Assembly: GCF_021531655.1 (NCBI RefSeq)
Contig: NZ_JADYUF010000006.1
Location: forward strand, 1 to 64,000
Direction of reading: 5' to 3'
DNA length: 64,000 bases
DNA from: Leyella stercorea
GTDB taxonomy: Bacteria; Bacteroidota; Bacteroidia; Bacteroidales; Bacteroidaceae
Made by a program: the position numbers and the translations under genes. Positions 26,425-34,326 of the stretch are shown here, piece after piece (the first letter of the stretch is position 1; the number at the start of each line of letters is the position of its first letter). The notes beneath the pieces are model-generated. The model did no database searches. It worked only from the letters and a program-made list of their open reading frames with translations, and had not been told where the DNA came from.

Positions 26425-26432
26425 TATCTTTG
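26425..26432 (+). promoter_or_regulatory. -7 element TATCTTTG upstream of mtaB
   Basis: TATCTTTG at 26425-26432, 47 bases before the mtaB start. No clear TTTG lies at the expected distance upstream. Confidence 0.45.
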
Positions 26433-26479
26433 CACCTGTTAAGCCACAGTTGGCTTTTATATATTATATATAATGTGAA

Positions 26480-27847
26480 ATGATAAATACTTCAGTTTTT
26501 CAGAATAAGAGGGCAGCTTACTATACGCTTGGCTGCAAACTCAACTTCTCCGAGACATCTACATTCGGCCAGATGTTGCAGGAGTTGGGCGTGGTTGCGG
26601 CAAAAGAGGGCGAGAAGGCCGACTTGTGTCTTATCAATACATGTTCGGTGACAGAAGTTGCCGACCATAAGTGCCGACAGGCAATTAATCGTATGGTGCG
26701 TAATAATCCCGGTGCTTTTGTGGCTGTAACGGGATGTTACGCTCAGTTGGAGTCGGAGAGAGTGAGCAAGATTGATGGTGTTGACCTGGTGCTTGGCTCC
26801 AATGAGAAAGCCGACCTTATACAGTTTTTGAGCGATGCTTGGACTGCTAAGGAGTCGGATGCCGAACATATGCAGCAGACAGGACAGGATTCGCTTCACC
26901 GTTATTACTCGGTTAAGACCAAGAACATCAAGTCGTTTGCTCCGTCATGCTCGCGTGGCAACCGTACACGTTATTTCTTGAAGGTACAGGATGGTTGCGA
27001 CTACTATTGTACATATTGTACTATACCATATGCCCGAGGCAATTCGCGCAACCCGACTATCAGTTCGCTGGTGGCACAGGCTGAGCAGGCTGCTGCTGAA
27101 GGAGGCAAGGAGATAGTGCTTACAGGTGTGAATATCGGTGACTTCGGCAAGACTACAGGCGAGAGCTTTGTTGATCTTGTTAAGGCTCTTGACCGTGTTG
27201 AAGGCATCGAGCGCTATCGCATCAGCAGTATGGAGCCCGATCTTTTGACTGATGAGCTTATCGACTACTGTGCTCAGAGTCGTGCCTTTATGCCACATTT
27301 CCATGTTCCGTTGCAGAGTGGTAGCGATGAGGTTCTGCGTCTGATGCACCGCCGTTATGACAAAGCATTGTTTGCGCGCAAGATAGCGCTGATAAAGGAG
27401 CGTATGCCCGACTCATTTATTGGTGTAGACGTGATGGTGGGATGTCGTGGCGAGACACCGGAGTGTTTTGAAGAGTGCTACGATTTCCTTGATGGTGTTG
27501 ACGTAACACAGCTCCATGTGTTCCCGTACAGCGAGCGTCCTGGCACAGCAGCATTGCGTATTCCTTATATTGTTAGCGATGCCGACAAGAAGTTGCGCAG
27601 CAAGCTATTGCTCGAAATGAGCGAGCAGAAGCGTATCGACTTTTATGCACGCTATAAAGGTACGGAACAGGAAGTGCTCTTTGAAAAGGCTTCGCGTGGA
27701 CGTGCTATGCATGGCTTCACCAAGAACTATGTGCGTGTAGAACTTTCGCCACGCGATGCTAAGGAGGAATATGACAACCAGCTAATTCGTGTTCGTCTTG
27801 GCGACTTCAATCACGATAAGTCGGCATTGAAGGCGGAAATCGTTTAA
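26480..27847 (+). CDS. mtaB: tRNA t6A37 methylthiotransferase MtaB
   Basis: A 455-residue radical-SAM methylthiotransferase. Three cysteines of the N-terminal auxiliary iron-sulfur cluster are in TLGCKLNFSE, INTCSVTEVAD and VTGCYAQ; the radical-SAM cluster motif is CDYYCTYC. The order and spacing, and the GCKLN form of the first motif, fit MtaB (which makes ms2t6A at A37 of ANN-decoding tRNAs) better than MiaB or RimO. A TRAM-like C-terminus follows. The gene is divergent from the small lipoprotein and 28 bases upstream of a glycosyltransferase, with a heptad-period spacer between. Confidence 0.9.
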   Translation: MINTSVFQNKRAAYYTLGCKLNFSETSTFGQMLQELGVVAAKEGEKADLCLINTCSVTEVADHKCRQAINRMVRNNPGAFVAVTGCYAQLESERVSKIDGVDLVLGSNEKADLIQFLSDAWTAKESDAEHMQQTGQDSLHRYYSVKTKNIKSFAPSCSRGNRTRYFLKVQDGCDYYCTYCTIPYARGNSRNPTISSLVAQAEQAAAEGGKEIVLTGVNIGDFGKTTGESFVDLVKALDRVEGIERYRISSMEPDLLTDELIDYCAQSRAFMPHFHVPLQSGSDEVLRLMHRRYDKALFARKIALIKERMPDSFIGVDVMVGCRGETPECFEECYDFLDGVDVTQLHVFPYSERPGTAALRIPYIVSDADKKLRSKLLLEMSEQKRIDFYARYKGTEQEVLFEKASRGRAMHGFTKNYVRVELSPRDAKEEYDNQLIRVRLGDFNHDKSALKAEIV

Positions 27848-27875
27848 GTGAAAATGTGAAGAGTGAAAAGTGATC
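27848..27875 (+). repeat. GTGAA-type repeat with 7-8 nt period in the mtaB/glycosyltransferase spacer
   Basis: GTGAA recurs at 27848, 27856, 27863 and GTGA at 27870, filling the whole 28-base spacer up to the next ATG. It belongs to the heptad-spacer pattern seen in several operons of this window. Confidence 0.6.
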
Positions 27876-28898
27876 ATGAAGAAAGTTGCAATCGTAATAC
27901 TTAACTGGAATGGAGCGGCAATGATGCGCCGCTTCCTTCCTTCGGTAATTGAGCACTCGTCTGATGTTGCCGATATAATCGTAGCCGACAATGATTCAAA
28001 GGACGACTCGCTTGCCTTGCTCAAGACTGAGTTTCCTACTGTTCGTACAATTATACTTGACAAGAACTATGGCTTTGCCGGTGGCTACAATCGTGTATTG
28101 GAGCAGGTGGACTATGAATACTATATGCTCCTCAACAGTGACGTTGAGGTGACTGAAGGCTGGATGGAGCGTCTCATTGATTTTATGGATGCTAATCCGG
28201 AGGTTGCAGCATGCCAGCCAAAGCTTCGTGCCGAGCATTCGCGCGACATGTTTGAATATGCAGGTGCAAGCGGTGGATACATCGACCGCTATGGCTATCC
28301 GTTCTGCCGTGGACGTGTGTTCGATACCGTAGAGAAGGATCAAGGGCAATACGATGACCCGTGCGAGGTGATGTGGGCAACTGGTGCAGCGCTGATGATA
28401 CGCCGTGAGGACTACTGGCGTGTTGGCGGACTTGACGCTCGGTTCTTTGCGCACTGTGAAGAGATTGACCTTTGTTGGCGATTGTGCAATCTCGGCAGAA
28501 AGATATATTGCGTTCCGCAGAGTGTTGTGTATCATGTTGGAGGTGGAACTTTGCCCATGGGTAATCCGATGAAGACATTTCTCAACTTCCGCAACAATCT
28601 GACGATGCTCTACAAGAACTTGCCTGAAGCCGAACTGGTACATGTTATGCGCATTAGAAGAGTGCTCGACTATGTGGCAGCATTCAAGTCGTTGCTGCTC
28701 GACCGTAATCTTGGCGAGTTCAAGGCGGTGGTCAATGGTCGCAAGGCTTTTAAGGCGTGGCGTAAGGATTTTGATGCCGACCGTAGGCAGATACAGGCTT
28801 CGCGCACATCGGCTACAGACGCTATGCGCAAACCGTATTCTATATTGTGGCAGTATTATGTACATGGATGTTGCACGTATAGAAATATTAAAGAATAG
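27876..28898 (+). CDS. Family 2 glycosyltransferase
   Basis: A 340-residue GT-A glycosyltransferase. Typical signatures are VAIVILNWNG at the N-terminus, IIVADNDSKD, YYMLLNSDVEVTEGW (the nucleotide-sugar/metal region) and the acceptor-site helix FFAHCEEIDLCWRL, as in rhamnosyl- and other cell-surface transferases. The start is ATG 27876; a GTG two codons upstream is less likely. The last 90 residues include a basic helical stretch. Probably builds lipopolysaccharide, capsule or protein-linked glycan. A terminator follows. Confidence 0.87.
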   Translation: MKKVAIVILNWNGAAMMRRFLPSVIEHSSDVADIIVADNDSKDDSLALLKTEFPTVRTIILDKNYGFAGGYNRVLEQVDYEYYMLLNSDVEVTEGWMERLIDFMDANPEVAACQPKLRAEHSRDMFEYAGASGGYIDRYGYPFCRGRVFDTVEKDQGQYDDPCEVMWATGAALMIRREDYWRVGGLDARFFAHCEEIDLCWRLCNLGRKIYCVPQSVVYHVGGGTLPMGNPMKTFLNFRNNLTMLYKNLPEAELVHVMRIRRVLDYVAAFKSLLLDRNLGEFKAVVNGRKAFKAWRKDFDADRRQIQASRTSATDAMRKPYSILWQYYVHGCCTYRNIKE

Positions 28899-28932
28899 GC
28901 TAAAATTCGACAAATTTTGTGTTTTTTAATGG

Positions 28933-28970
28933 TTAAACGGCAGAAATATATCTGCTGTTTAATCTTTTTT
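28933..28970 (+). terminator. Terminator after the glycosyltransferase
   Basis: A 12-bp stem (28933-28944 with 28951-28962, one G.U pair), loop AATATA and a run TCTTTTTT. Confidence 0.88.
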
Positions 28971-28979
28971 AGCTGAAAA

Positions 28980-29011
28980 GTTGCTTAGAAAGAACTTTTT
29001 TAGTATTTTTG
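28980..29011 (+). promoter_or_regulatory. Promoter of the GldB-like lipoprotein gene
   Basis: GTTG at 28980-28983, a 20-base spacer and TATTTTTG at 29004-29011. It lies between the preceding terminator and the GTG start at 29056. Confidence 0.65.
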
Positions 29012-29055
29012 CATTGTGTTAATGAACACTTTTATAGAATAACAAGAAGCCTATT

Positions 29056-29847
29056 GTGAGAAAGATTTATATTATTATAGTAACAGCCATCATTTTAGTT
29101 TCAACTGCTTGCGAGTTTAAGTTGAAACAGTTTGGTGAAGAAGGTCATCCGACGCTTGTACAGGTGCAGCGTTATGATCGTCTTGAAAGCCGTTATCTCA
29201 CTACGGGCGATTTCTCGGCTCTTCAGCAGATGAACATCGACTATCCCAAACAGACGCGTATGCTTATTGAGGATATACTGCAGTTGGGCGAGGTGAATGA
29301 TGCTGGCATTAACACAAAGCTTCTGAATTTCTATCAGGATACAATCCTTCAGACTATCATAGCCGAGACAGATATGCAGTATGCCAATATGAGCGACATC
29401 AATACTCAATTGAGCGATGCGTTTAAGAAACTCCAGAAGATATGTCCTGAGATAAAAATACCCACAATATATACCCAGATAAGTGCTCTCAATCAAAGCA
29501 TTGTGATAGGCGACAACACCATTGGCATATCACTTGACAAATATTTAGGCAAGGACTTTGAGCCATACCGTCGCTTCTATACCAAAGAGCAGCGTCAGCA
29601 GATGACTCGCGAGCAGATAGTGCCCGACTGTATGAGTTTCTACTTGTTGAGCCTTTACCCGATGCGCAACTTCGAGAATAGTACGCAGCAAGAGCGCGAC
29701 ATGCACATGGGCAAAATAATGTGGACGGTAAATAGATTGTTGGGACGCAAGGTTTTCAACACCAAGTACACAGCAATTGTAGACCGACAGGCTAAGCAAA
29801 ACCCTAAATTGTCGGTAAGAAACATCCTTGAACAGGACTGTAAGTAA
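29056..29847 (+). CDS. GldB-family lipoprotein
   Basis: A 263-residue lipoprotein (lipobox VSTAC, Cys about 19) starting at a GTG; no in-frame ATG exists upstream. The body matches GldB: DTILQTIIAETDMQYANMSDINTQL, IYTQISALNQSIVIGDNTIGISLDKYLGKD and a conserved C-terminal helix with the MRNFENS region. GldB is a gliding-motility lipoprotein in Flavobacteria, but homologues are common in non-gliding Bacteroidales, where the role is unclear. It is monocistronic here, bracketed by its own promoter and the downstream palindrome. Confidence 0.8.
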   Translation: MRKIYIIIVTAIILVSTACEFKLKQFGEEGHPTLVQVQRYDRLESRYLTTGDFSALQQMNIDYPKQTRMLIEDILQLGEVNDAGINTKLLNFYQDTILQTIIAETDMQYANMSDINTQLSDAFKKLQKICPEIKIPTIYTQISALNQSIVIGDNTIGISLDKYLGKDFEPYRRFYTKEQRQQMTREQIVPDCMSFYLLSLYPMRNFENSTQQERDMHMGKIMWTVNRLLGRKVFNTKYTAIVDRQAKQNPKLSVRNILEQDCK

Positions 29848-29882
29848 TGATGTGTAGATTTGACTGATGATTTTCTTTAAAT

Positions 29883-29898
29883 TATGCTTTAAAGCATA
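29883..29898. promoter_or_regulatory. Perfect 16-bp palindrome upstream of a promoter (candidate operator)
   Basis: TATGCTTTAAAGCATA is a perfect palindrome located 8 bases upstream of the -33 box of the promoter at 29907-29938. Confidence 0.45.
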
Positions 29899-29906
29899 TA
29901 TTTTAA

Positions 29907-29938
29907 TTTGCACATTCAATTCGAAAGCCCTACCTTTG
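29907..29938 (+). promoter_or_regulatory. Full-consensus promoter with no long gene downstream
   Basis: TTTG at 29907-29910, a 20-base spacer and TACCTTTG at 29931-29938 match the Bacteroidetes consensus exactly. Downstream lies only a short hairpin-containing segment before the convergent mltG gene. Confidence 0.75.
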
Positions 29939-29944
29939 TGGAGT

Positions 29945-30040
29945 TATCCTGAATACAATCTTTTTACCTTAAGAAAAAAAGACTAATGCCTATTGATAAA
30001 AATGCCGGCCGCTGTGAAGCAACCGGCATTTGATGTTTTA
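29945..30040 (+). ncRNA. Candidate small RNA (or 15-codon small ORF)
   Basis: A transcript from the promoter at 29907-29938 would start near 29945 and reach a 9-bp hairpin (30000-30008 with 30023-30031) followed by a T-rich stretch, about 95 nt in all. It also contains an ORF of 15 codons, 29986-30033 (MPIDKNAGRCEATGI), behind an A-rich leader. I cannot decide between a regulatory RNA and a micropeptide gene. The hairpin may equally be the terminator of the convergent mltG gene. Confidence 0.4.
30000..30031. terminator. Hairpin between the candidate sRNA and mltG
   Basis: AATGCCGG pairs with CCGGCATT (9 bp including flanking A/T). On the minus strand it is followed by TTTTATC after the stem and would terminate mltG; on the plus strand by a weaker T-rich tail. 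Confidence 0.65.
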
Positions 30041-30087
30041 TAATGTTTCCTTATTTTTTTCCTTTACTTGTTATTTTTCTTTTCCTC

Positions 30088-31143
30088 TTATTTAATTCCT
30101 CTCTGATTCAGAGCTTGGCTGTAACGTTTGGCGTTTTGCAGGTGTTCCTGATAAGTACGTGCAAAGTTGTGAGTGCCGCTGAAGTCTTCTTTGGCGCACA
30201 TGTATATATAGTCGTGGTGTACGTGGTTCAGTACAGCGTCAATACCTGCGATAGACGGAATACGGATTGGTCCAGGTGGCAGTCCGGGATTTTTGTAGGT
30301 GTTGTAAGGGCTCTTGATGTAGAGTAGATTGTTGTATATGCGCTTTATATCGAATCGTTTCCATGCAAATTTAATCGTTGGGTCAGCCTGCAGTGGCATT
30401 CCGTTGGGATACTCAGCGTTGCGCAGCATCAGTCGGTTGTAGTACATTCCGGCTACCATTGGCTTCTCACCATCATTGGCGGTTTCTTCATCAATGATAC
30501 TTGCCAGTGTACTTACTTCGATAGGCGACAACTTCATAGCGTTGGCTTTCTCTTTGCGCTCAGCATTCCAGAACCTGTTGCATTCCTTGTGCATACGGTC
30601 GAGCAATTTCTCTGTACTTACGTTCCAGTAAATATCGTAAGTGTTAGGTATGAACATGGCTGCTATTGTAGTGGTGTCGTATCCATATTTCTGACATGTC
30701 GCTTCATCAGCAAGTGCGTGATATATGGTAGCGCTATCAAGCATAAGTTTCTTTGAGAACTCGGCAGCCAAGCGGTCCACAGTGCGTACCGACGGTACAA
30801 CAAGATTCACCGGAGTCTGCAATCCGTTCTTCAGATGGCGGAACACAACAAACGAGCCTTCACCGGGACGAAGAGCATAACGTCCTGTGCGAATGTTATC
30901 TGCATACTTGCTGTTGTTGACAAGCATCTTGAAGCCTGTCATCTGTGTACCCTTTTTAGAGAACTCAGACATCTTTGTGTAAACCGAGTCGATAGTGTCG
31001 TCGTTGTCAATGTATACGTATTTAGTGTCATTGCCAACAAGCAAGGCAGAGAAGAAGAACATGTAGGCAGCACCTAATATGATGCCCATACATACGCACG
31101 CCAATATAATGACGTTTCGCTTCGTGTTGTTTTTTCTTTTCAT
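30088..31143 (-). CDS. mltG: Endolytic murein transglycosylase MltG
   Basis: A 351-residue YceG/MltG protein. ATG 31143 is chosen because the longer ORF start at 31173 overlaps the -7 box. One N-terminal transmembrane anchor (VIILACVCMGIILGAAYMFF) is followed by a LysM-like part and the catalytic domain. The catalytic glutamate lies in ASIIDEETANDGEKP, followed by the family signatures YYNRLMLRNAEYPNGMPLQA and PSIAGIDAVLNH. It cuts nascent glycan strands in the periplasm and sets their length. Promoter spacing is ideal. Confidence 0.92.
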   Translation of the reverse strand: MKRKNNTKRNVIILACVCMGIILGAAYMFFFSALLVGNDTKYVYIDNDDTIDSVYTKMSEFSKKGTQMTGFKMLVNNSKYADNIRTGRYALRPGEGSFVVFRHLKNGLQTPVNLVVPSVRTVDRLAAEFSKKLMLDSATIYHALADEATCQKYGYDTTTIAAMFIPNTYDIYWNVSTEKLLDRMHKECNRFWNAERKEKANAMKLSPIEVSTLASIIDEETANDGEKPMVAGMYYNRLMLRNAEYPNGMPLQADPTIKFAWKRFDIKRIYNNLLYIKSPYNTYKNPGLPPGPIRIPSIAGIDAVLNHVHHDYIYMCAKEDFSGTHNFARTYQEHLQNAKRYSQALNQRGIK

Positions 31144-31170
31144 GATGTGTTTGGTATTTAATCGTTGGCG

Positions 31171-31201
31171 CAAAGGTACAACAAAAAAATGTCAGGACAA
31201 A
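31171..31201 (-). promoter_or_regulatory. Promoter of mltG
   Basis: On the minus strand TTTG (31201-31198), a 19-base spacer and TACCTTTG (31178-31171). It fixes the mltG start at 31143. Confidence 0.8.
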
Positions 31202-31302
31202 ACAATGACTTATTAACTTTGCGGGCTTAAAATTATTTGTATTTTCCTTACGTTTTTAGATAAAATATATGTAATTTCGCTGTATTAAATACATTAATAT
31301 AT

Positions 31303-31941
31303 ATGTACAATACTTATATTTTTGATCTTGACGGTACGTTGCTGTCTACTCTTGGCGATTTGGCTGCGAGTTGCAACTACGCCTTGCGCACCAACGGCTT
31401 GCCTGAGCGTACTGTTGATGAGGTAAGACAATTTGTAGGCAATGGCGTGAAGAAACTTATGGAACGCGCCATTCCCGGCGGACTTGATAACGATAAGTTT
31501 GACAAGACTTATGCCGATTTCCGTCAGCATTACATGCAGCACAATCTTGATACAACCAAGCCATACGATGGTGTGATGGAAATGCTTGAGGAGTTGCGTA
31601 AGCAAGGAAAAAAGGTGGCAGTAGTAAGCAATAAGTTCTATGCAGCTACTCAGGAATTGTGCCGCCACTTCTTTGGCGACCTCGTGCCGGTAGCGATTGG
31701 CGAACGTGAAGACATTCGCAAGAAACCTGCCCCGGATACAGTATTGGAAGCAATGCGCCAACTTGGAGTTACTGCCGAAGGTGCTGTGTATATAGGCGAC
31801 AGCGATGTGGATATTGACACGGCACGCAATTCTGGTATGCCTTGTATCAGTGTGCTGTGGGGATTCCGTGACAAGAAATTCCTATTGGAACATGGAGCAA
31901 CAACGTTGGTGAGCAAGCCGGAAGAAATCTTAGAAAAGTAA
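31303..31941 (+). CDS. HAD-family phosphatase (phosphoglycolate phosphatase-like)
   Basis: A 212-residue haloacid dehalogenase-superfamily hydrolase. Motif I is FDLDGTLLSTLGD, motif II VVSNKF, motif III KKPAPDTV and motif IV YIGDSDVDIDTA. The alpha-helical cap after motif I places it with Gph/PGMB-type enzymes. Such enzymes hydrolyse 2-phosphoglycolate and similar small phosphoesters; the true substrate cannot be read. It is divergent from mltG and convergent with the efflux operon. Confidence 0.85.
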   Translation: MYNTYIFDLDGTLLSTLGDLAASCNYALRTNGLPERTVDEVRQFVGNGVKKLMERAIPGGLDNDKFDKTYADFRQHYMQHNLDTTKPYDGVMEMLEELRKQGKKVAVVSNKFYAATQELCRHFFGDLVPVAIGEREDIRKKPAPDTVLEAMRQLGVTAEGAVYIGDSDVDIDTARNSGMPCISVLWGFRDKKFLLEHGATTLVSKPEEILEK

Positions 31942-32088
31942 AAAAAGTAAAAGAGTAAAAAAGTAAAAAGTCTTACCCTATACTTTTTACTTTTTTATTC
32001 TTTTACCCTTATACTTTTTTTTACTCTTTTTACTTTTTTACCCTTTTACTCTTTTACTTTTTTCCCTTTTTACTCTTTCCCTTTTAAA
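31942..32088. repeat. Low-complexity AGTAAAA/TTTTACT repeat tract between convergent genes
   Basis: About 150 bases made of AGTAAAA-like units with 7-9 base spacing, first in one orientation (31943-31970) and then inverted (31983-32085). The two halves could form a long AT-rich hairpin acting as a bidirectional terminator. No gene is present. Confidence 0.75.
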
Positions 32089-33330
32089 CTATTCGTATCT
32101 AATCGCTTCAATCGGGTCGAGCTGTGCAGCCTTCTTTGCAGGATACCATCCGAAGAATACGCCAGTGAATGTACATACGGCGAAGCTCATGATGATGCTC
32201 CAGGGCTGTATGTAGATAGGCCAATGAGCTATGAGTTTAACGGCGTATGACGCGCCAACTCCTATTCCTACACCTATAAGTCCGCCTGTGACACTGAGTA
32301 GTATAGCCTCGATGAGGAATTGGTTGAGGATGTCGATGCCACGTGCGCCGACCGACATACGCAGACCAATCTCGCGTGTACGCTCAGTGACACTCACATA
32401 CATGATGTTCATAATACCAATACCACCCACGATGAGCGATATGCCAGCCACACAACCCAAGAGTATGGTCATCATGTCGGTTGTAGAGTTCATCATGCTG
32501 GCAAGTTCCTCTTGCGAACGGATGTTGAAATCGTCGTCATCGGCAGCTTGTGTGTCTGTGGCATCCTTCAGTTTGTGGTTGCGACGCAACACTTTTGTTA
32601 TTTCATCAATAGCCTTGCTTGTAAGGTCTTCGGTTATGGCCGAGCAGGTGATACCGCCGAGAAAGGTTTGTGCCTTGATGCGTTTCATTACCGTTGTGTA
32701 TGGGGCCAGCACCAAGTCGTCCTGGTCCATACCCATAGAGTTGTAACCCTTCTTCTTCAATACGCCGATAACACGAAACGGAATAGAATTGAATCGAACA
32801 ACCATGCCTACAGGGTCGGAGCCGTCGGGGAAGAGATTGTCTACAACCGTTTGTCCGAGTATGCACACTTTGGCACTCGACTTGATGTCGGCATCGGTGA
32901 ACATCTCGCCTTCGTCAACCGACAACTGTCTAATCTCCAGATAATCCTGATTGACACCATAGATGCTCGACGGCGTGTTGTTGTTGCCGTAAATCCATTG
33001 TCCGCTACTGTTCACGGTAGGGCTTATGCCCTTGATGAAGTTGCACTCGTCCTTAATCGACTGGTAGTCGGTGAGCTTTAGTGTTTCCATCGATGAAGCA
33101 TCTTGCCTTACACCACCCGGACCGCGGTCGGCACCCGGGCTGATCATTATCATGTTTGAGCCCATTTCGGCAATATTTGCCTGAATGCTCTTCTTCGAAC
33201 CCTGACCTATGGCAAGCATCGTGATGACCGAAGCCACACCGATGATGATGCCAAGGGCGGTGAGGAAGGAGCGCAACTTGTTGGCAGCGATTGCGCGGAG
33301 GGCTATCTTTAAAAGATTGCTATAATTCAT
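32089..33330 (-). CDS. MacB-type ABC transporter permease
   Basis: A 413-residue FtsX/MacB-family permease without a fused ATPase. It has one N-terminal transmembrane helix (SFLTALGIIIGVASVITMLA), a large periplasmic domain (GADRGPGGVR ... LVLAPYTTVMKR) and three C-terminal helices, with the MSVGARGIDIL motif between them. It works with the ATPase, adaptor and TolC-like genes upstream in the same strand as a tripartite efflux or secretion pump. A 231-base gap with heptad-period repeats separates it from the ATPase gene. Confidence 0.9.
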   Translation of the reverse strand: MNYSNLLKIALRAIAANKLRSFLTALGIIIGVASVITMLAIGQGSKKSIQANIAEMGSNMIMISPGADRGPGGVRQDASSMETLKLTDYQSIKDECNFIKGISPTVNSSGQWIYGNNNTPSSIYGVNQDYLEIRQLSVDEGEMFTDADIKSSAKVCILGQTVVDNLFPDGSDPVGMVVRFNSIPFRVIGVLKKKGYNSMGMDQDDLVLAPYTTVMKRIKAQTFLGGITCSAITEDLTSKAIDEITKVLRRNHKLKDATDTQAADDDDFNIRSQEELASMMNSTTDMMTILLGCVAGISLIVGGIGIMNIMYVSVTERTREIGLRMSVGARGIDILNQFLIEAILLSVTGGLIGVGIGVGASYAVKLIAHWPIYIQPWSIIMSFAVCTFTGVFFGWYPAKKAAQLDPIEAIRYE

Positions 33331-33335
33331 TTTTT

Positions 33336-33361
33336 TGTTAATTATTAGTTGTTAATTATTA
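33336..33361 (-). repeat. ATTAACA-type repeat upstream of the permease start
   Basis: TTGTTAATTATTA occurs twice with a 14-base period (33335-33347 and 33349-33361). In the coding direction it reads ATTAACA/ACTAATA units, part of the heptad-spacer pattern. A second 14-base tract (AACTCTCAATT units) lies at 33519-33546 in the same gap. Confidence 0.65.
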
Positions 33362-33561
33362 AGTAACAGTTCAAAATTATCTTTACATATGAGGGTGTAT
33401 TAAAAGTCAAACAAATTGCCACTCATATATAAAGATAAATATGACCACATACTTATTATATACCTCTTATATATTATACTCCTTTTTGTCTATTATATAT
33501 CCTTCAAATGTAATCATAACTCTCAATTCTAAACTCTCAATTATCAAATTGAACGAAGCCG

Positions 33562-34314
33562 TTATTCGTCCGAGTTGGCTGGCAAGGCAGCCAACCCTTC
33601 GGCTGCCGACTGTATCTTGTGGTTGTACTCGTCGCTTATCACATGTCCGTCGCGCAGCATGATGTTGCGTGAGGAGTAGTTGGCAATGTCGGGATTATGA
33701 GTCACGAAGATAATCGTTCTGCCTGCGGCGTGTAGCTTTTGGAAGAGTACAAGAATCTCGAACGATGTACGTGTATCGAGATTGCCCGTTGCCTCATCCG
33801 CCAGAATCACCGCAGGATCGTTTACCAAGGCGCGGGCTATGGCAACGCGCTGCATCTGTCCACCCGACATCTGGTTTGACTTATGGTAGAGACGTTCGCC
33901 CAGTCCCACAGCCTGCAATGCCTTGATGGCACGCTCTTCGCGCTCTTTTGCACCTACTTCTGCGTTGTACATTAGTGGCAGTTCGACATTTTCCACGCTT
34001 GTAGTCTTCGGCAGAAGGTTGTAGTTTTGGAATATGAATCCAATTTTGCGGTTGCGCAGCACGGCACGTTGCGACTTCGACATCTTTCTGACCGACACCC
34101 CGTCGAGATAGTATTCGCCCGAACTTGGCGTGTCGAGGCATCCGAGCTGATTGAGCAGTGTCGACTTGCCCGAGCCCGACTTACCCATGATTGTGACGAA
34201 TTCGCCCTCGTATATCTTGAACGACACTCCGCGCAGCGCATGCACCGTCTCGTCGCCCACGAGGAAGTCGCGCTTCACGTTGTCGAGTTGTATTACTACT
34301 TTCTTTTCGTCCAT
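33562..34314 (-). CDS. MacB/LolD-type ABC transporter ATPase
   Basis: A 250-residue ABC ATPase. Walker A is GKSGSGKST, the Q-loop IFQNYNLLP, the signature [15 protein letters not shown], Walker [14 protein letters not shown] and the H-loop FVTHN. It belongs to the group that powers mechanotransmission permeases (MacB, LolD, FtsE). Together with the adaptor and TolC-like genes it forms a tripartite export pump. The gene starts 12 bases after the adaptor stop. Confidence 0.92.
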   Translation of the reverse strand: MDEKKVVIQLDNVKRDFLVGDETVHALRGVSFKIYEGEFVTIMGKSGSGKSTLLNQLGCLDTPSSGEYYLDGVSVRKMSKSQRAVLRNRKIGFIFQNYNLLPKTTSVENVELPLMYNAEVGAKEREERAIKALQAVGLGERLYHKSNQMSGGQMQRVAIARALVNDPAVILADEATGNLDTRTSFEILVLFQKLHAAGRTIIFVTHNPDIANYSSRNIMLRDGHVISDEYNHKIQSAAEGLAALPANSDE

Positions 34315-34326
34315 ATAAAAATGTAT

